A stretch of 64,000 bases of DNA from Aurantiacibacter spongiae. Its GTDB lineage: Bacteria > Pseudomonadota > Alphaproteobacteria > Sphingomonadales > Sphingomonadaceae. This document shows positions 9,787 to 18,450 of the stretch, in pieces. A program made the position numbers and the translations under genes. How positions within the stretch are numbered: the first letter of the stretch is position 1; each line of letters begins with the position of its first letter. The stretch is from NCBI RefSeq assembly GCF_003815535.1, contig NZ_RPFZ01000001.1, positions 1,054,001 through 1,118,000 of the forward strand. The letters run 5' to 3'. The notes beneath the pieces were generated by a model. It was not told the DNA's origin. It ran no database searches and saw only the letters and a program-made list of their open reading frames with translations.

Positions 9787-10163
9787 TTGCCGCTTACATC
9801 CTGAGTTGCGCGTTTCTGGCCTTCGCCTTCAACGGGTTGCGTATCTGGCCTCGCACTCTCGCTATGACCGAAACCCTGCGCGTCGCGGTTTCGATCCTGC
9901 GCGACCGGACGCTCAGCGATGAAGAAAAAGAGCGCCTGCTGCGCCGTCAGTCTGTCGAAGCTTTCGGCCTCGTGGCGACGGTGACGGCGGCCCTTGCCGC
10001 GACCTTCCTCGCCGCCGCTGCACCGGTCGCGGTCGCCGAGATGGCAGGTTGGCTGGACTGGCGCGGTTTCCTGGCTTTCTCGCTGCGGCCCGCGGTGGTG
10101 GTGGCGACGGTGGCCGTATTCGCCGCAGCCCCGTGGCTCCGCTCGCGGCTCCCGACGAACTGA
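9783..10163 (+). CDS. Small membrane protein, unknown
   Basis: A 126-residue product from a GTG start whose GTGA overlaps the preceding stop. It has three hydrophobic segments (about residues 3-20, 52-75 and 90-115) and a charged loop (SDEEKERLLRRQ) between the first two. No family recognised. It ends 3 bases before the sulfotransferase gene, consistent with a shared transcript. Confidence 0.65.
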   Translation: MIAAYILSCAFLAFAFNGLRIWPRTLAMTETLRVAVSILRDRTLSDEEKERLLRRQSVEAFGLVATVTAALAATFLAAAAPVAVAEMAGWLDWRGFLAFSLRPAVVVATVAVFAAAPWLRSRLPTN

Positions 10164-10166
10164 CCG

Positions 10167-11249
10167 GTGGCGGTAGAAGACTATTCCTGGGCTGACCGGC
10201 TGGTCCATCGCATCGCGTTCGGCACGTCGACCCCTCAACGCCTTCTGACCGATATCGAGCTGAGCCGGTTCTGCGACCTCATGACGGCGCAGCAGATGGG
10301 ACCGCCGATCTTCGTCACGAGCCTGCCGAGAGCGGGGACTACTCTGCTGCTCGAAGTACTGGCATGCCATCCGTCGACTGCGACGCATATCAGTCGCGAC
10401 ATGCCCTTCGTCCTGTCCCCGGCGATCTGGCAGAATTTCTCGCAGCGCTACCGTGGACATTCACCCATGAAGGAGCGCAGTCACGGGGACGGCATGATGG
10501 TCGGACCCGAGAGCCCGGAAGCGTTCGAGGAAGTATTCTGGCTGCGAGAAATACCCGGAGACTTTGCGCGCGGTCAGATAAGCCTACGGGAGACGGTGCC
10601 GGATGACACCGTTCGCCGGCTTGTCCGGCTGATGCATTCGGTGGCGACCGCGCGCGGCCCGGAGGCCACGCGCTATGTCTCGAAGAACAACGCCAATATC
10701 GCCCGTCTGCCGGCCCTCGCCAAGGCCTTTCCTGAGGCACGGATCCTAATTCCCCTGCGGCATCCGATCGACCAGGCGCATTCGTTGTTGCGCCAGCATA
10801 GGAGGGCTCTTGCCAGCCAAGCGTCGGGAGGTTTCACCAGTGCGTGGCCGCGCGATGTCGGACATTTCGAATTCGGTTTGCATCATCGACCCATCGGCTT
10901 CGCCGGAATGGAACGGATCATGGCCGACCATTCGCCCGATAGCCTCGATTACTGGCTGGCCTACTGGATCGCCGCGATGCGGCACATATCCGTAAACGGG
11001 ATAGGCGAGATCATCGACATGGCGACATTCACCCGCTCTGCGCAAGGCGTGGCTGCCCTCTTCCAAGACCTCGCCCTAGCGCCGGCCCCGCAAGCGCAGG
11101 CACACGCGCAAGATATGATCAGGCCCATTGCCAGCTACGATAATGACGGCTGCACTGCGTTCGAGGAAGAGGCACTGGAACTCTACCGCAACCTTCGCCG
11201 CCGGGCCGCACGTTTCGATGCAGCGAACAGGTCCCACCGCGCCGCCTGA
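10167..11249 (+). CDS. PAPS-dependent sulfotransferase family protein
   Basis: A 360-residue soluble protein from a GTG start. The P-loop-like 5'-phosphosulfate motif LPRAGTTLLLEVL lies near residue 52. The 3'-phosphate region RYVSKNNANIARLPAL followed by RILIPLRHPID lies near residues 170-200, both as expected for the Sulfotransfer_3-like fold that moves sulfate from PAPS to an acceptor. Acceptor unknown. Last gene of the block that begins at 7363. Together with the ASST-like protein it suggests sulfation of a phenolic or glycan molecule. Confidence 0.85.
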   Translation: MAVEDYSWADRLVHRIAFGTSTPQRLLTDIELSRFCDLMTAQQMGPPIFVTSLPRAGTTLLLEVLACHPSTATHISRDMPFVLSPAIWQNFSQRYRGHSPMKERSHGDGMMVGPESPEAFEEVFWLREIPGDFARGQISLRETVPDDTVRRLVRLMHSVATARGPEATRYVSKNNANIARLPALAKAFPEARILIPLRHPIDQAHSLLRQHRRALASQASGGFTSAWPRDVGHFEFGLHHRPIGFAGMERIMADHSPDSLDYWLAYWIAAMRHISVNGIGEIIDMATFTRSAQGVAALFQDLALAPAPQAQAHAQDMIRPIASYDNDGCTAFEEEALELYRNLRRRAARFDAANRSHRAA

Positions 11250-11322
11250 ACCGAAGCGAGGGTGTTACTCCACCTGTTTCGTCAGCGGGTAAGGATGAAA
11301 CCCGAAGGTCCGGTCCGGTCCG

Positions 11323-11354
11323 GTTCGCGTCCGTGAAAACGGACTTCCGCGAAC
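11323..11354. repeat. Imperfect hairpin between sulfotransferase and nusG
   Basis: Arms of 12 bases (7 plus 5 pairs) with a 4-base bulge and a GAAA loop. It lies 5 bases past the nusG stop, so it may help end that transcript, but neither strand has a T run. Three tandem CCGGT units lie just to the left (about 11310-11324). Confidence 0.35.
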
Positions 11355-11359
11355 GGAGA

Positions 11360-11899
11360 CTACTTGACCAGTTCAACCTGATCGAAGTCCAGCTCCACGG
11401 GCGTCGCACGGCCGAAGATCGACACGCTCACCTTGACCTTGGCCTTGTCGAAATCGAGTTCCTCGACCTCGCCGTTGAAGCTGGCGAACGGGCCTTCGAG
11501 GACCTTGACCTGGTCGCCGATCTCGTAATCGACGCTGATATCCTTCTTCGGCGCTGACTTCGCTTCCTCGACACCGCCGAAATAGCGTGCAGCCTCCTTT
11601 TCCGAGATGGCCTGCGGCTTGTTGCCCGACCCGAGGAAACCGGTGACCTTGGGCGTGTTCTTGACGAGGTGATACACATCGTCCGTCAGGTTCAGCTTGG
11701 CCAGCACGTAACCGGGCATGAACTTGCGCTCGACCTGGACCTTCTTGCCCCGCTTGATCTCGGTTACCGTCTCGGTCGGCACCTCGACCTCCTCGACCCC
11801 TTCCGACAGGTTCAACCGCTCCGCCTCCGCGAGAATCGAATCGCGGACCTTGTTCTCGAAGCCGGAATAGGCGTGGATGATGTACCAGCGGGCAGCCAT
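11360..11899 (-). CDS. nusG: Transcription termination/antitermination factor NusG
   Basis: A 179-residue NusG that binds RNA polymerase and links it to Rho or to ribosomes. The N-terminal NGN domain begins MAARWYIIHAYSGFE. The C-terminal KOW domain carries GPFASFNGEVEELD. Normal length, ATG start. It follows secE by 48 bases in the standard order. The expected next gene, rplK, is absent here and found at 7087. Confidence 0.97.
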   Translation of the reverse strand: MAARWYIIHAYSGFENKVRDSILAEAERLNLSEGVEEVEVPTETVTEIKRGKKVQVERKFMPGYVLAKLNLTDDVYHLVKNTPKVTGFLGSGNKPQAISEKEAARYFGGVEEAKSAPKKDISVDYEIGDQVKVLEGPFASFNGEVEELDFDKAKVKVSVSIFGRATPVELDFDQVELVK

Positions 11900-11947
11900 G
11901 TCAGTCTCTTTCGGAAAGCTTCAGATCGGTAGGGAGGGGTGGCGCGC

Positions 11948-12157
11948 TCAGAGCAGCGCGAGCAGCTGGCCGACGACCCAGCCGAACAGCGAATCGACGC
12001 CCAGGAAGAACAGCGAGAGGAACAGCACCATGATGCCCACGAAGATGGCAGTGCGCGCTGTTTCCGGCCAGGTGGGCCAGACAACCTTGGAGGTTTCGGA
12101 ACGCACCTGACGGATGAATTCGCCCGGGCTGGTCCTGGTCTTGCGCTCTTCTGCCAT
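11948..12157 (-). CDS. secE: Preprotein translocase subunit SecE
   Basis: A 69-residue single-helix SecE typical of alphaproteobacteria. An amphipathic N-terminus contains VRSETSKVVWPTWPET, followed by one transmembrane helix. It forms the SecYEG channel in the inner membrane. Cotranscribed with nusG. The 260 bases upstream (12158-12417) hold no gene I can support and must carry the divergent promoters for secE and the AGCS gene. Confidence 0.95.
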   Translation of the reverse strand: MAEERKTRTSPGEFIRQVRSETSKVVWPTWPETARTAIFVGIMVLFLSLFFLGVDSLFGWVVGQLLALL

Positions 12158-12417
12158 CTGCTCAAACTCGTGTGTCCAAAAATCTCTTGCCTTCCGGGTA
12201 GGGTTCTTCGCCGCCCCGGTCGAGATGTCCGGGAGGGGCTGGCAAAGCTACCGATGTCGGAAAGCGGTGGCTTATCTAGTCGCGGTTCCCGGGCATGGCA
12301 AGGCTTGCCTGACTCGTAAAGGGGGCGGCCTTGTTCCGGACATTGGGGGTAGCGTTGTCCGCTAAGCGCCGATAGGCAACACGAAGAACCAAGGGACGCA
12401 AAGGGGGAAATCGACGC

Positions 12418-13941
12418 ATGGCAGCCGATGCAGCGACAATCGACCAGCAGCTGCTGGGGCCCGTCACGAACGTGGCGGACTTCATCTGGGGCGGTACGTG
12501 GAACGGGGCAGAAGTGCTTCCCTTTCCGCCGCTCGCCATCGTCCTTCTGGGCGCTGGCCTGTGGTTCATGATCGGCTTGCGCGCCTATCCTGTAACCAAT
12601 TTCGTGCCCGCGCTGAAAAATCTGTTCGCGGGCCGCAAGGGTGAAGGAAAGGGCGAGATCTCGCCATTCGCGGCGCTGTCGACGGCCCTGTCGGGGCAGG
12701 TCGGCACGGGCAATCTCGCCGGCGTCGCCACCGCGATAGCGCTCGGCGGTCCGGGTGCGATCTTCTGGATGTGGATCACCGCCCTGTTCGGCATGGCACT
12801 CGCCTTTGCGGAAGGCTCTCTCGCCATTCGCTATCGCGAGACGACCAGCGAAGGCGTCTACCGCGGCGGTCCGATGAGCTATATCATGATGGGGCTGGGA
12901 AAGAAGTGGACCTGGCTAGCCGTCTTCTTCTGCGTCGGTACGCTCATCAGCGGACTCGTGACGGGTAACGCCATCCAGGCCAATGCGGTAGCCGACGGTC
13001 TGAACGAATTGTTCGGCATAGAGGAATGGCTTGGCGGCCTGATCGTCGCCATCCTCGTCTTCATCGTCATCATCGGCGGCATCAAGTCGATCGGGCGTGT
13101 CGCGGAAAGTGTCGTCCCTTTCATGGCGGCCGCCTACATCGTCATGGCGATCATCGCCATAATCCTGAACATTCAGGATATCCCCGAAACATTCCAGCGC
13201 ATCTTCCACGGGGCCTTCAACCAGCAGGCGGCCAGTGGCGGCTTCGTCGGTGCAGCGGTTATCCTGGCAATCCGCGCAGGCGTCGCGCGCGGCCTGTTCT
13301 CGAACGAGGCGGGACAGGGCTCCACCCCCATCGCCCACGCCGTGGCGCAGACCGACGATCCCCAGTTCCAGGGCCGTATGGCGATGCTGGGCACCTTCAT
13401 CGACACGATCGTCATCTGCACGATGACCGCGCTCGTTATCCTGACCGTCGAGGGGGATTTCCTGGCCAACGGGCAGCCGGTCCTTCATGCCTGGCAATCG
13501 ACCGATCTCGATGGCTTCGCAGTCACCAGCGGCGCGTTCGCCGCGGCGTTCCCCTTCGCCATCGGCTCGATTCCGATCGGAACGCTCATTGCGTCGATCG
13601 CGCTGCTCCTGTTCGTCTTCACCACCCTGCTTACGTGGAGCTATTACGGCGAACGGGCGATCACCTTCATCTACGACCGCATCCCCGGCTCGACATTGCG
13701 CGGAGAGAAGGTGCTGCACATGATCTGGCGCGTCCTGTGGTGCGTTGGCATCTTCATCGGCGCCAGCAGGGAGTCCGACCTCATCTGGCGGCTGGGCGAT
13801 ATCGCGAACGCCGTCATGGTTCTGCCGAACCTCCTGGCGCTGCTCCTGCTTTCGGGCGTGGTATTCGCGCTTGCCCGGGGAAACCGGACCGCCGGACCCG
13901 ACCATTACGAAAATACGCCGGAAGAACCCGAAGAATACTGA
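12418..13941 (+). CDS. Alanine/glycine:cation symporter (AGCS family)
   Basis: A 507-residue polytopic inner-membrane carrier for sodium- or proton-driven uptake of small neutral amino acids. Family signatures include GPMSYIMMGLG near residue 155 and NEAGQGSTPIAHAVA near residue 299. ATG start with an AAGGGGGAAA ribosome site. Single-gene unit closed by a strong terminator. Confidence 0.94.
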   Translation: MAADAATIDQQLLGPVTNVADFIWGGTWNGAEVLPFPPLAIVLLGAGLWFMIGLRAYPVTNFVPALKNLFAGRKGEGKGEISPFAALSTALSGQVGTGNLAGVATAIALGGPGAIFWMWITALFGMALAFAEGSLAIRYRETTSEGVYRGGPMSYIMMGLGKKWTWLAVFFCVGTLISGLVTGNAIQANAVADGLNELFGIEEWLGGLIVAILVFIVIIGGIKSIGRVAESVVPFMAAAYIVMAIIAIILNIQDIPETFQRIFHGAFNQQAASGGFVGAAVILAIRAGVARGLFSNEAGQGSTPIAHAVAQTDDPQFQGRMAMLGTFIDTIVICTMTALVILTVEGDFLANGQPVLHAWQSTDLDGFAVTSGAFAAAFPFAIGSIPIGTLIASIALLLFVFTTLLTWSYYGERAITFIYDRIPGSTLRGEKVLHMIWRVLWCVGIFIGASRESDLIWRLGDIANAVMVLPNLLALLLLSGVVFALARGNRTAGPDHYENTPEEPEEY

Positions 13942-13949
13942 GGGTAAAC

Positions 13950-13987
13950 AAAGACCCCGCGTCGGAGCGATCCGGCGCGGGGTCTTT
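13950..13987 (+). terminator. Rho-independent terminator after the AGCS symporter
   Basis: A perfect 12-base inverted repeat (13950-13961 with 13976-13987) followed by CTTTTTT. The minus-strand side has only a weak T run, but the hairpin could also serve the convergent small gene at 14008-14154. Confidence 0.9.
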
Positions 13988-14007
13988 CTTTTTACCGTCG
14001 GCCGGCT

Positions 14008-14154
14008 TCAGCGGCGGCCGAACAACCTTTCCAGAAATCCCGGCTCTTCCATCGGCAGGATCTTGCCGTGCGACATCGTGCGGTAGCTGGGATCGCTCCA
14101 CGGCCGGGGGCTGCTCCAGCTATCGGGCCGGCTGCTGCGAAACATCTTGGCCAT
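14008..14154 (-). CDS. 48-residue protein, unknown
   Basis: A short frame from the ATG at 14154 with an AGGAG ribosome site 6 bases upstream. The product is basic at both ends, begins MAKMFRSSRPDSW and ends FLERLFGRR. It has no membrane segment and is rich in Ser, Arg and Pro. It begins 14 bases after the DUF2029 gene, so it should be the second gene of that transcript, and it stops 21 bases from the AGCS terminator. Ribosome site and placement are the evidence. I recognise no family. Confidence 0.65.
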   Translation of the reverse strand: MAKMFRSSRPDSWSSPRPWSDPSYRTMSHGKILPMEEPGFLERLFGRR

Positions 14155-14167
14155 GACAAACTCCTGA

Positions 14168-15403
14168 TCAACCCATCGACGCCATTAACTCGCCACATTT
14201 GTGCGCGGTTCCCCGGTTCGTCGCATCGGCCCCTTCCGTCTTACCGCGTGCGGTCCGTCCTGCGCGCGTCCAGACCAGCCAGCACAGGATTGCCGATGCC
14301 AACGGCATGAGGTTGACTCCGAGCGGCAGGGCCGCGGCGCGGGTTGCGTAAGGAGCGAGGAACAGACCGATCAGAGCGAGCTTTTCGAAGGACCGGAAAC
14401 CGCGGGTTCGCCCTTCATTGGCCAACCAGAGTATCGGGACGATCAGGAACGGCAGATCGTAATTGAAGAGATAGGGGGAAGCGAGCGCGGTGCCGGTCAG
14501 CATGGCTGTCCCACTCGCCATCGCATCTCCGCCCGCCTGCCGCCAAGAAAACATTGCGAGGCCAACCAATCCCAGCATGACCACGGCGTTGGTCGCCAGC
14601 GCGAGGGAAGGCGTAGCGAACAGGCGAAGCTGGCTGTATACACTCGCCATGCGCAGGTAGAATTGCGGGTCGTCGCTCGCCATGATGGCGGCGCTCGCGT
14701 CCCAACTGGTCGTGTAGGCGAGCATGGTCTGCGTCCCGAAGACAACCCAGGACACGGTGAGCAAGGCCAGCGCGCTTGTTCCCGCTGCGGTGAAGCTGCG
14801 CCACCGTCCCCCGGCCGCCAGCCAGAACGGGACGAGCAGCGCGAGGTGCGGCTTGATGACGAGCGCGCCAAGCAGGGCTCCCGAAAGGAGGGGACGCCGA
14901 TCGAGCAGCGTGACGCCGCTTACGAGCAGCGCTCCTGTGAGCAGACCCGTCTGTGCATGTCCCGCGGCGAGCAACGCGCCGGGGAAGGCCAGGACCGGCA
15001 GCCAATAACGAGGGAACGCGCGAATCGTGGCCCAGGTCCAGAGCATGAACCAACTGCCCACCCACGCGACCCAGGCGAGGGGAAAAGACAGCCAGCCGAA
15101 CGGTGCCGCGACAAACAGGAAGGGAGGCGGATTGACGAAGGCAAACCAGCCTTTGCTGCCCGTCGCTGTCTGTACGCGCTCCTGTACCGAAAGATCGTAG
15201 GCGGCGCTCGGATCGCCTCCCGCGGTGACGTGACCCGCTCCCCAGAAGGCGAGAAAATCGGTTCCGTCCGTCCCCATCGCCTTGACGTATGAATTCGCCA
15301 AGAGCCCTATACTGGCGAGGATCAGGATGACCGCATAGCCGCGTACGCGCCGGGCCGTCAGCCATTCGGCGGTGCGACAAAGATCGAGAACCGAAGCGCG
15401 CAT
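14168..15403 (-). CDS. DUF2029/GT87-type membrane glycosyltransferase-like protein
   Basis: A 411-residue multi-pass protein with about ten hydrophobic segments. Features of the DUF2029 (glycosyltransferase family 87) group are present: DFLAFWGAG with acidic Asp early in the first periplasmic loop, FVNPPPFLF, and the VIKPHLALLVPFWL helix. Members transfer sugars or mannose from polyprenyl phosphates outside the inner membrane. Donor and acceptor unknown. Upstream lies tRNA-Trp on the same strand. Confidence 0.85.
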   Translation of the reverse strand: MRASVLDLCRTAEWLTARRVRGYAVILILASIGLLANSYVKAMGTDGTDFLAFWGAGHVTAGGDPSAAYDLSVQERVQTATGSKGWFAFVNPPPFLFVAAPFGWLSFPLAWVAWVGSWFMLWTWATIRAFPRYWLPVLAFPGALLAAGHAQTGLLTGALLVSGVTLLDRRPLLSGALLGALVIKPHLALLVPFWLAAGGRWRSFTAAGTSALALLTVSWVVFGTQTMLAYTTSWDASAAIMASDDPQFYLRMASVYSQLRLFATPSLALATNAVVMLGLVGLAMFSWRQAGGDAMASGTAMLTGTALASPYLFNYDLPFLIVPILWLANEGRTRGFRSFEKLALIGLFLAPYATRAAALPLGVNLMPLASAILCWLVWTRAGRTARGKTEGADATNRGTAHKCGELMASMG

Positions 15404-15458
15404 GAAAGCGCGTTACGCGGTCATGGTTAATTTTCAGGATCGGTCTGGAACGAACAAG

Positions 15459-15534
15459 TGGCAGGGGTGACAGGATTCGAACCCGTGGCCCTCGGTTTTG
15501 GAGACCGATGCTCTACCAACTGAGCTACACCCCT
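15459..15534 (-). tRNA. trnW: tRNA-Trp (anticodon CCA), 3' CCA encoded
   Basis: A 76-base cloverleaf. The acceptor stem AGGGGTG pairs with CACCCCT, the discriminator is G, and the genomic CCA follows. D loop AGCTCAGTTGGTAGAGC, anticodon loop CTCCAAA, T arm GGGTTCGAATCCTGTC. It lies alone between the DUF2029 gene and aat rather than upstream of secE. Confidence 0.97.
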
Positions 15535-15601
15535 GCAGCCAGACGCGCCCTCTATCGCCGCCGCTCGTCCTTGGCAAGCGACGCGCGGCGCGAGATGTTG
15601 T

Positions 15602-16333
15602 ATGCGGCGCGACATGCACGCGCCAACTTCCGAAGTCATTCCGCCCGAAGTCCTGCTTCTGGCTTATCGCAGCGGCGTGTTCCCGATGGCCGATTCGCGC
15701 GAAGACGACGAGGTGTTCTGGGTCGAGCCGCGACATCGCGCAATCCTCCCGCTCGATGGCTTTCACTGTTCCCGTTCGCTGGCAAAGATCGTCCGTCGTG
15801 ACCGCTACCGGGTGACCGTTGATGCCGACTTCGGCGGCGTCGTGGAAGCCTGTGCCGGTCCGCGCGCCGACGGGGCGGGAACCTGGATCAGCCACAAGAT
15901 CGCCGCCAGCTACCGCAACCTGCATCATCACGGCGGCGCGCATTCGATCGAATGCTGGGAGGGGGAGCGGCTGGTTGGCGGGCTGTACGGGGTGTCGCTA
16001 CATCGCGCGTTCTGCGGCGAAAGCATGTTCAGCCGGGCCGACAACGCCAGCAAGGTCGCACTCGCCTGGCTTGTCGCGCTGTTGCGGCGAGCCGGTTACA
16101 CGCTGCTCGACTGCCAGTTCATGACCGAACATCTCGCTTCGCTGGGGGCCGTGGAAATCCCCCGGGAAGAATATCTCGCCCGGTTGTCCCACGCATGCGA
16201 CGCGGCACCGGCGGAGGGCCTGCCCGCCGCCCATGCGCGATTGCTTCAGGCGGCCGCGTCGGCGTCGTCAGCGGGCGGGCCACCCTCTTCACCCGGAAAG
16301 CTCATCGCGCAATCCTTCACCCAGACATCGTAG
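15602..16333 (+). CDS. aat: Leucyl/phenylalanyl-tRNA--protein transferase
   Basis: Cytosolic N-end-rule enzyme that adds Leu or Phe from tRNA to N-terminal Lys or Arg, marking proteins for ClpAP. The family core is clear: LLAYRSGVFPMAD near the start, a central GGLYGVSLHRAFCGESMFSR segment, and LDCQFMTEHLASLGAVEIPR. ATG at 15602; a second ATG at 15614 is also possible. Its 3' end overlaps the convergent DUF2155 gene by 88 bases, so the last ~29 codons are read on both strands. Confidence 0.96.
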   Translation: MRRDMHAPTSEVIPPEVLLLAYRSGVFPMADSREDDEVFWVEPRHRAILPLDGFHCSRSLAKIVRRDRYRVTVDADFGGVVEACAGPRADGAGTWISHKIAASYRNLHHHGGAHSIECWEGERLVGGLYGVSLHRAFCGESMFSRADNASKVALAWLVALLRRAGYTLLDCQFMTEHLASLGAVEIPREEYLARLSHACDAAPAEGLPAAHARLLQAAASASSAGGPPSSPGKLIAQSFTQTS

Positions 16334-16776
16334 ATCGGATGTTCGACGACGTTCAGGCTGGGCGAATTCTTGAACAGCCAGCCGGAGAAGACACGGTTCC
16401 ACTGCGCGTCAGTATCCGCATCCGCCCGTTCGTTGACGAACACCTGAACGAACGCGCCGGTTTCCTCCGGATCCTCCCATGGCGCGGTTCGCTCGCAAGC
16501 CGAAAGGCGGACGATGACATCATCCACCCGGCGCGATTCACCCGGCGACATCTCGATGTCGCGCGAGATGTTGTTCCGCTTGTTCAGAAGGCCGAGTGTC
16601 GCCACTCGCTCTTCCATCGGCGTTCCTACGCCGGCGGTGTCGGCGGGGGGCGGCAACGGACCGCCGCCGAGGCCCTCGGGGATCTCGGTTTGCTGCGCCT
16701 CGGGTTCGGGTGCCTCGTTATCACAAGCCGCCAGCAACACAGCCGGCAGGACGATCGCCGTCGCCAGTGCCCTCAC
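16246..16776 (-). CDS. DUF2155 lipoprotein
   Basis: A 176-residue secreted protein. It begins at a GTG overlapping the NDUFA12 stop (GTGA), has a signal peptide and a lipobox-like LLAAC at about residue 18, then a low-complexity linker. A DUF2155 domain follows with RVDDVIVRLSAC and FSGWLFKNSPSLN. Family function is unknown. The NDUFA12-DUF2155-aat neighbourhood is common in alphaproteobacteria. Confidence 0.88.
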   Translation of the reverse strand: MRALATAIVLPAVLLAACDNEAPEPEAQQTEIPEGLGGGPLPPPADTAGVGTPMEERVATLGLLNKRNNISRDIEMSPGESRRVDDVIVRLSACERTAPWEDPEETGAFVQVFVNERADADTDAQWNRVFSGWLFKNSPSLNVVEHPIYDVWVKDCAMSFPGEEGGPPADDADAAA

Positions 16777-17171
16777 GCGTCCGGAGTCCACGCTTCGTAG
16801 TCGCCGCGCGCGGGGGCACGGCTGCCGCCGCGCTCCAGGGCTCCGGCCGGAAGATACTTGCCCGGTGTCCCCGTTGCGTTCGGAGTATAATCGGCTTCCC
16901 AGATCTTTGGCGGAGGAAGGTGACTTTCGGGCAGGTCGTCGTACGACCCGTGGAGCCAGCCGTGCCATTCGCTCGGGACGCGGCTCGCATCGTTGGCGCC
17001 CTTGTAGATGACCCAGCGCCGCTCTCGACCGTCGCCGTGCTTCCGCCTGGAGCGATAGTACCTGTTGCCCTGCGCATCGGTGCCGACATGTTCCCCGTTG
17101 CGAGAGGACCAAAGCTGCGTGCCGAGCGTAGCACCGTCCCACCAGGTGAAGATCTTGGAGAAGAAGCCCAT
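16773..17171 (-). CDS. NADH:ubiquinone oxidoreductase accessory subunit NDUFA12-like
   Basis: A 132-residue homologue of the supernumerary complex I subunit NDUFA12 (B17.2). MGFFSKIFTWWDGATLGTQLWS and WVIYKG followed by VPSEWHGWLH are the family's conserved stretches. Soluble, attached to the complex I arm at the membrane. I chose the ATG at 17171. A TTG four codons upstream is possible. Confidence 0.92.
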   Translation of the reverse strand: MGFFSKIFTWWDGATLGTQLWSSRNGEHVGTDAQGNRYYRSRRKHGDGRERRWVIYKGANDASRVPSEWHGWLHGSYDDLPESHLPPPKIWEADYTPNATGTPGKYLPAGALERGGSRAPARGDYEAWTPDA

Positions 17172-17219
17172 AGGCCGCGCCAATAGCCGGGGCCGCGTCC
17201 GGGTGGCAAGGATTTGCTG

Positions 17220-17729
17220 TTACCAGTCTATCGTGTCGCCAGGTTCCAGACCCAGTTCCGCGGCGCGACCGGCGTTGAGTTCGAGTACGGCGATCCCGGG
17301 CCTGTTCGACGTGATGGACGTCTCGTTGTAAGGCTCGCCATGCCCGATATTGATGACGCGCCTGGTCGCGTCGATGAAGATCAGGTCGAGCGGAAGTACG
17401 GTGTTGCGCATCCAGAAGCTCAAGATCCGTGGCTGATCGTAGAGAAACAGCATGCCTTCGTCCGGTCCGAGTTCGGTGCGAAACATGAGGCCGCGCGACT
17501 GCGCTTCGCGTGTCGCCGCCACTTCGGCGGCTATGGTGTGGTCCTCATCATTGGCCGTAATGGTAACGGGAACGATCTCGAGCCCGGACCGGGGGTGGAC
17601 GGGTGGAGAGGACGTGCTTCCAGGTTCGGCGACCTGCCGGGTGGATTGCGGAGAACACGCGGCCAGCGTTCCGGCTGCCAGTGCGAGGATCACGCCATGA
17701 AAGACCGATGTCTCAACTGTCCTGCGCAT
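17220..17729 (-). CDS. DUF192 family lipoprotein
   Basis: A 169-residue exported protein with a signal peptide ending LAACS (lipobox) and a DUF192 domain: SRGLMFRTELGPDEGMLFLY followed by SFWMRNTVLPLDLIFID. Family function is not established. Its start lies 17 bases inside the end of recX, so the two are translationally linked. Confidence 0.9.
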   Translation of the reverse strand: MRRTVETSVFHGVILALAAGTLAACSPQSTRQVAEPGSTSSPPVHPRSGLEIVPVTITANDEDHTIAAEVAATREAQSRGLMFRTELGPDEGMLFLYDQPRILSFWMRNTVLPLDLIFIDATRRVINIGHGEPYNETSITSNRPGIAVLELNAGRAAELGLEPGDTIDW

Positions 17730-18297
17730 CGCCTGCCTCCCGCACCCACTCCCGCGCGGCCTGTTCGCTAGGTGCCTCGACTAGCTCGCGGGCGCTTTCG
17801 AAGCTGTGACCTGCCCGCAGCATTGCCGCAATCTGTTTTTCGCGGACGTCGCGCTCCGGTGTCTCGGCTCCGAAAGGGCCGAACCGGCGCCGCCTGGCGA
17901 GGTGCAGCGCGGCTTCGCGCGCTGCCCTTTCGCCCGGGGCGAATTTTTCTCCGATTTCTTCGGCTATGCCCGCCTGGCCCAGTGCCTGCCTCACCCGCCT
18001 TCCGCCGTACCCACGCCGCAACAGGTCGCCAGCCTTGGCCCGGGCGTAAACCTCGTCATCGACATAGCCGCGCTCAACGTAGCGAGCGACGAGTGCGCCC
18101 ACATCCGGTTCCGGCTCACCCTCTTCCCGACCCTCCCACCCGCGCTCGCGCAGCTTGCGGACGAGATACTGTTCGAGCTTGCGGGCGCTGGTCGCAAAAC
18201 GCGCGACGTAGGCGAGTGCGAGTTCGTCCAGCTTCGCAGCGTCGAGCGGCTTTCGCTGGCGTCGCTTCGTCTCGCGTGGTCTGCTATCGAACGGCAT
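17713..18297 (-). CDS. recX: Recombination regulator RecX
   Basis: A 194-residue helical-repeat protein that modulates RecA filaments. The three-helix repeats show as LEQYLVRKLRERGW, YVERGYVDDEVYARAKAGDLLRRGYG and IAAMLRAGHSFESAREL. ATG at 18297. The same frame stays open far upstream through unrelated sequence, which I do not count. It overlaps the DUF192 gene by 17 bases. Confidence 0.9.
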   Translation of the reverse strand: MPFDSRPRETKRRQRKPLDAAKLDELALAYVARFATSARKLEQYLVRKLRERGWEGREEGEPEPDVGALVARYVERGYVDDEVYARAKAGDLLRRGYGGRRVRQALGQAGIAEEIGEKFAPGERAAREAALHLARRRRFGPFGAETPERDVREKQIAAMLRAGHSFESARELVEAPSEQAAREWVREAGDAQDS

Positions 18298-18450
18298 CGG
18301 CCATAATCGTGCCACACTTCCCTTCAAATGGGAAAGTTTGATGTGGAACCTGCTGGCGGCACCGGATGCGTTCGGCGCCGTTTTTGATACAGGGGTCATA
18401 CAGGGACAGCGCCGGATAGAGCGCGTGATGAAGGATAAGCCATAATTTCC

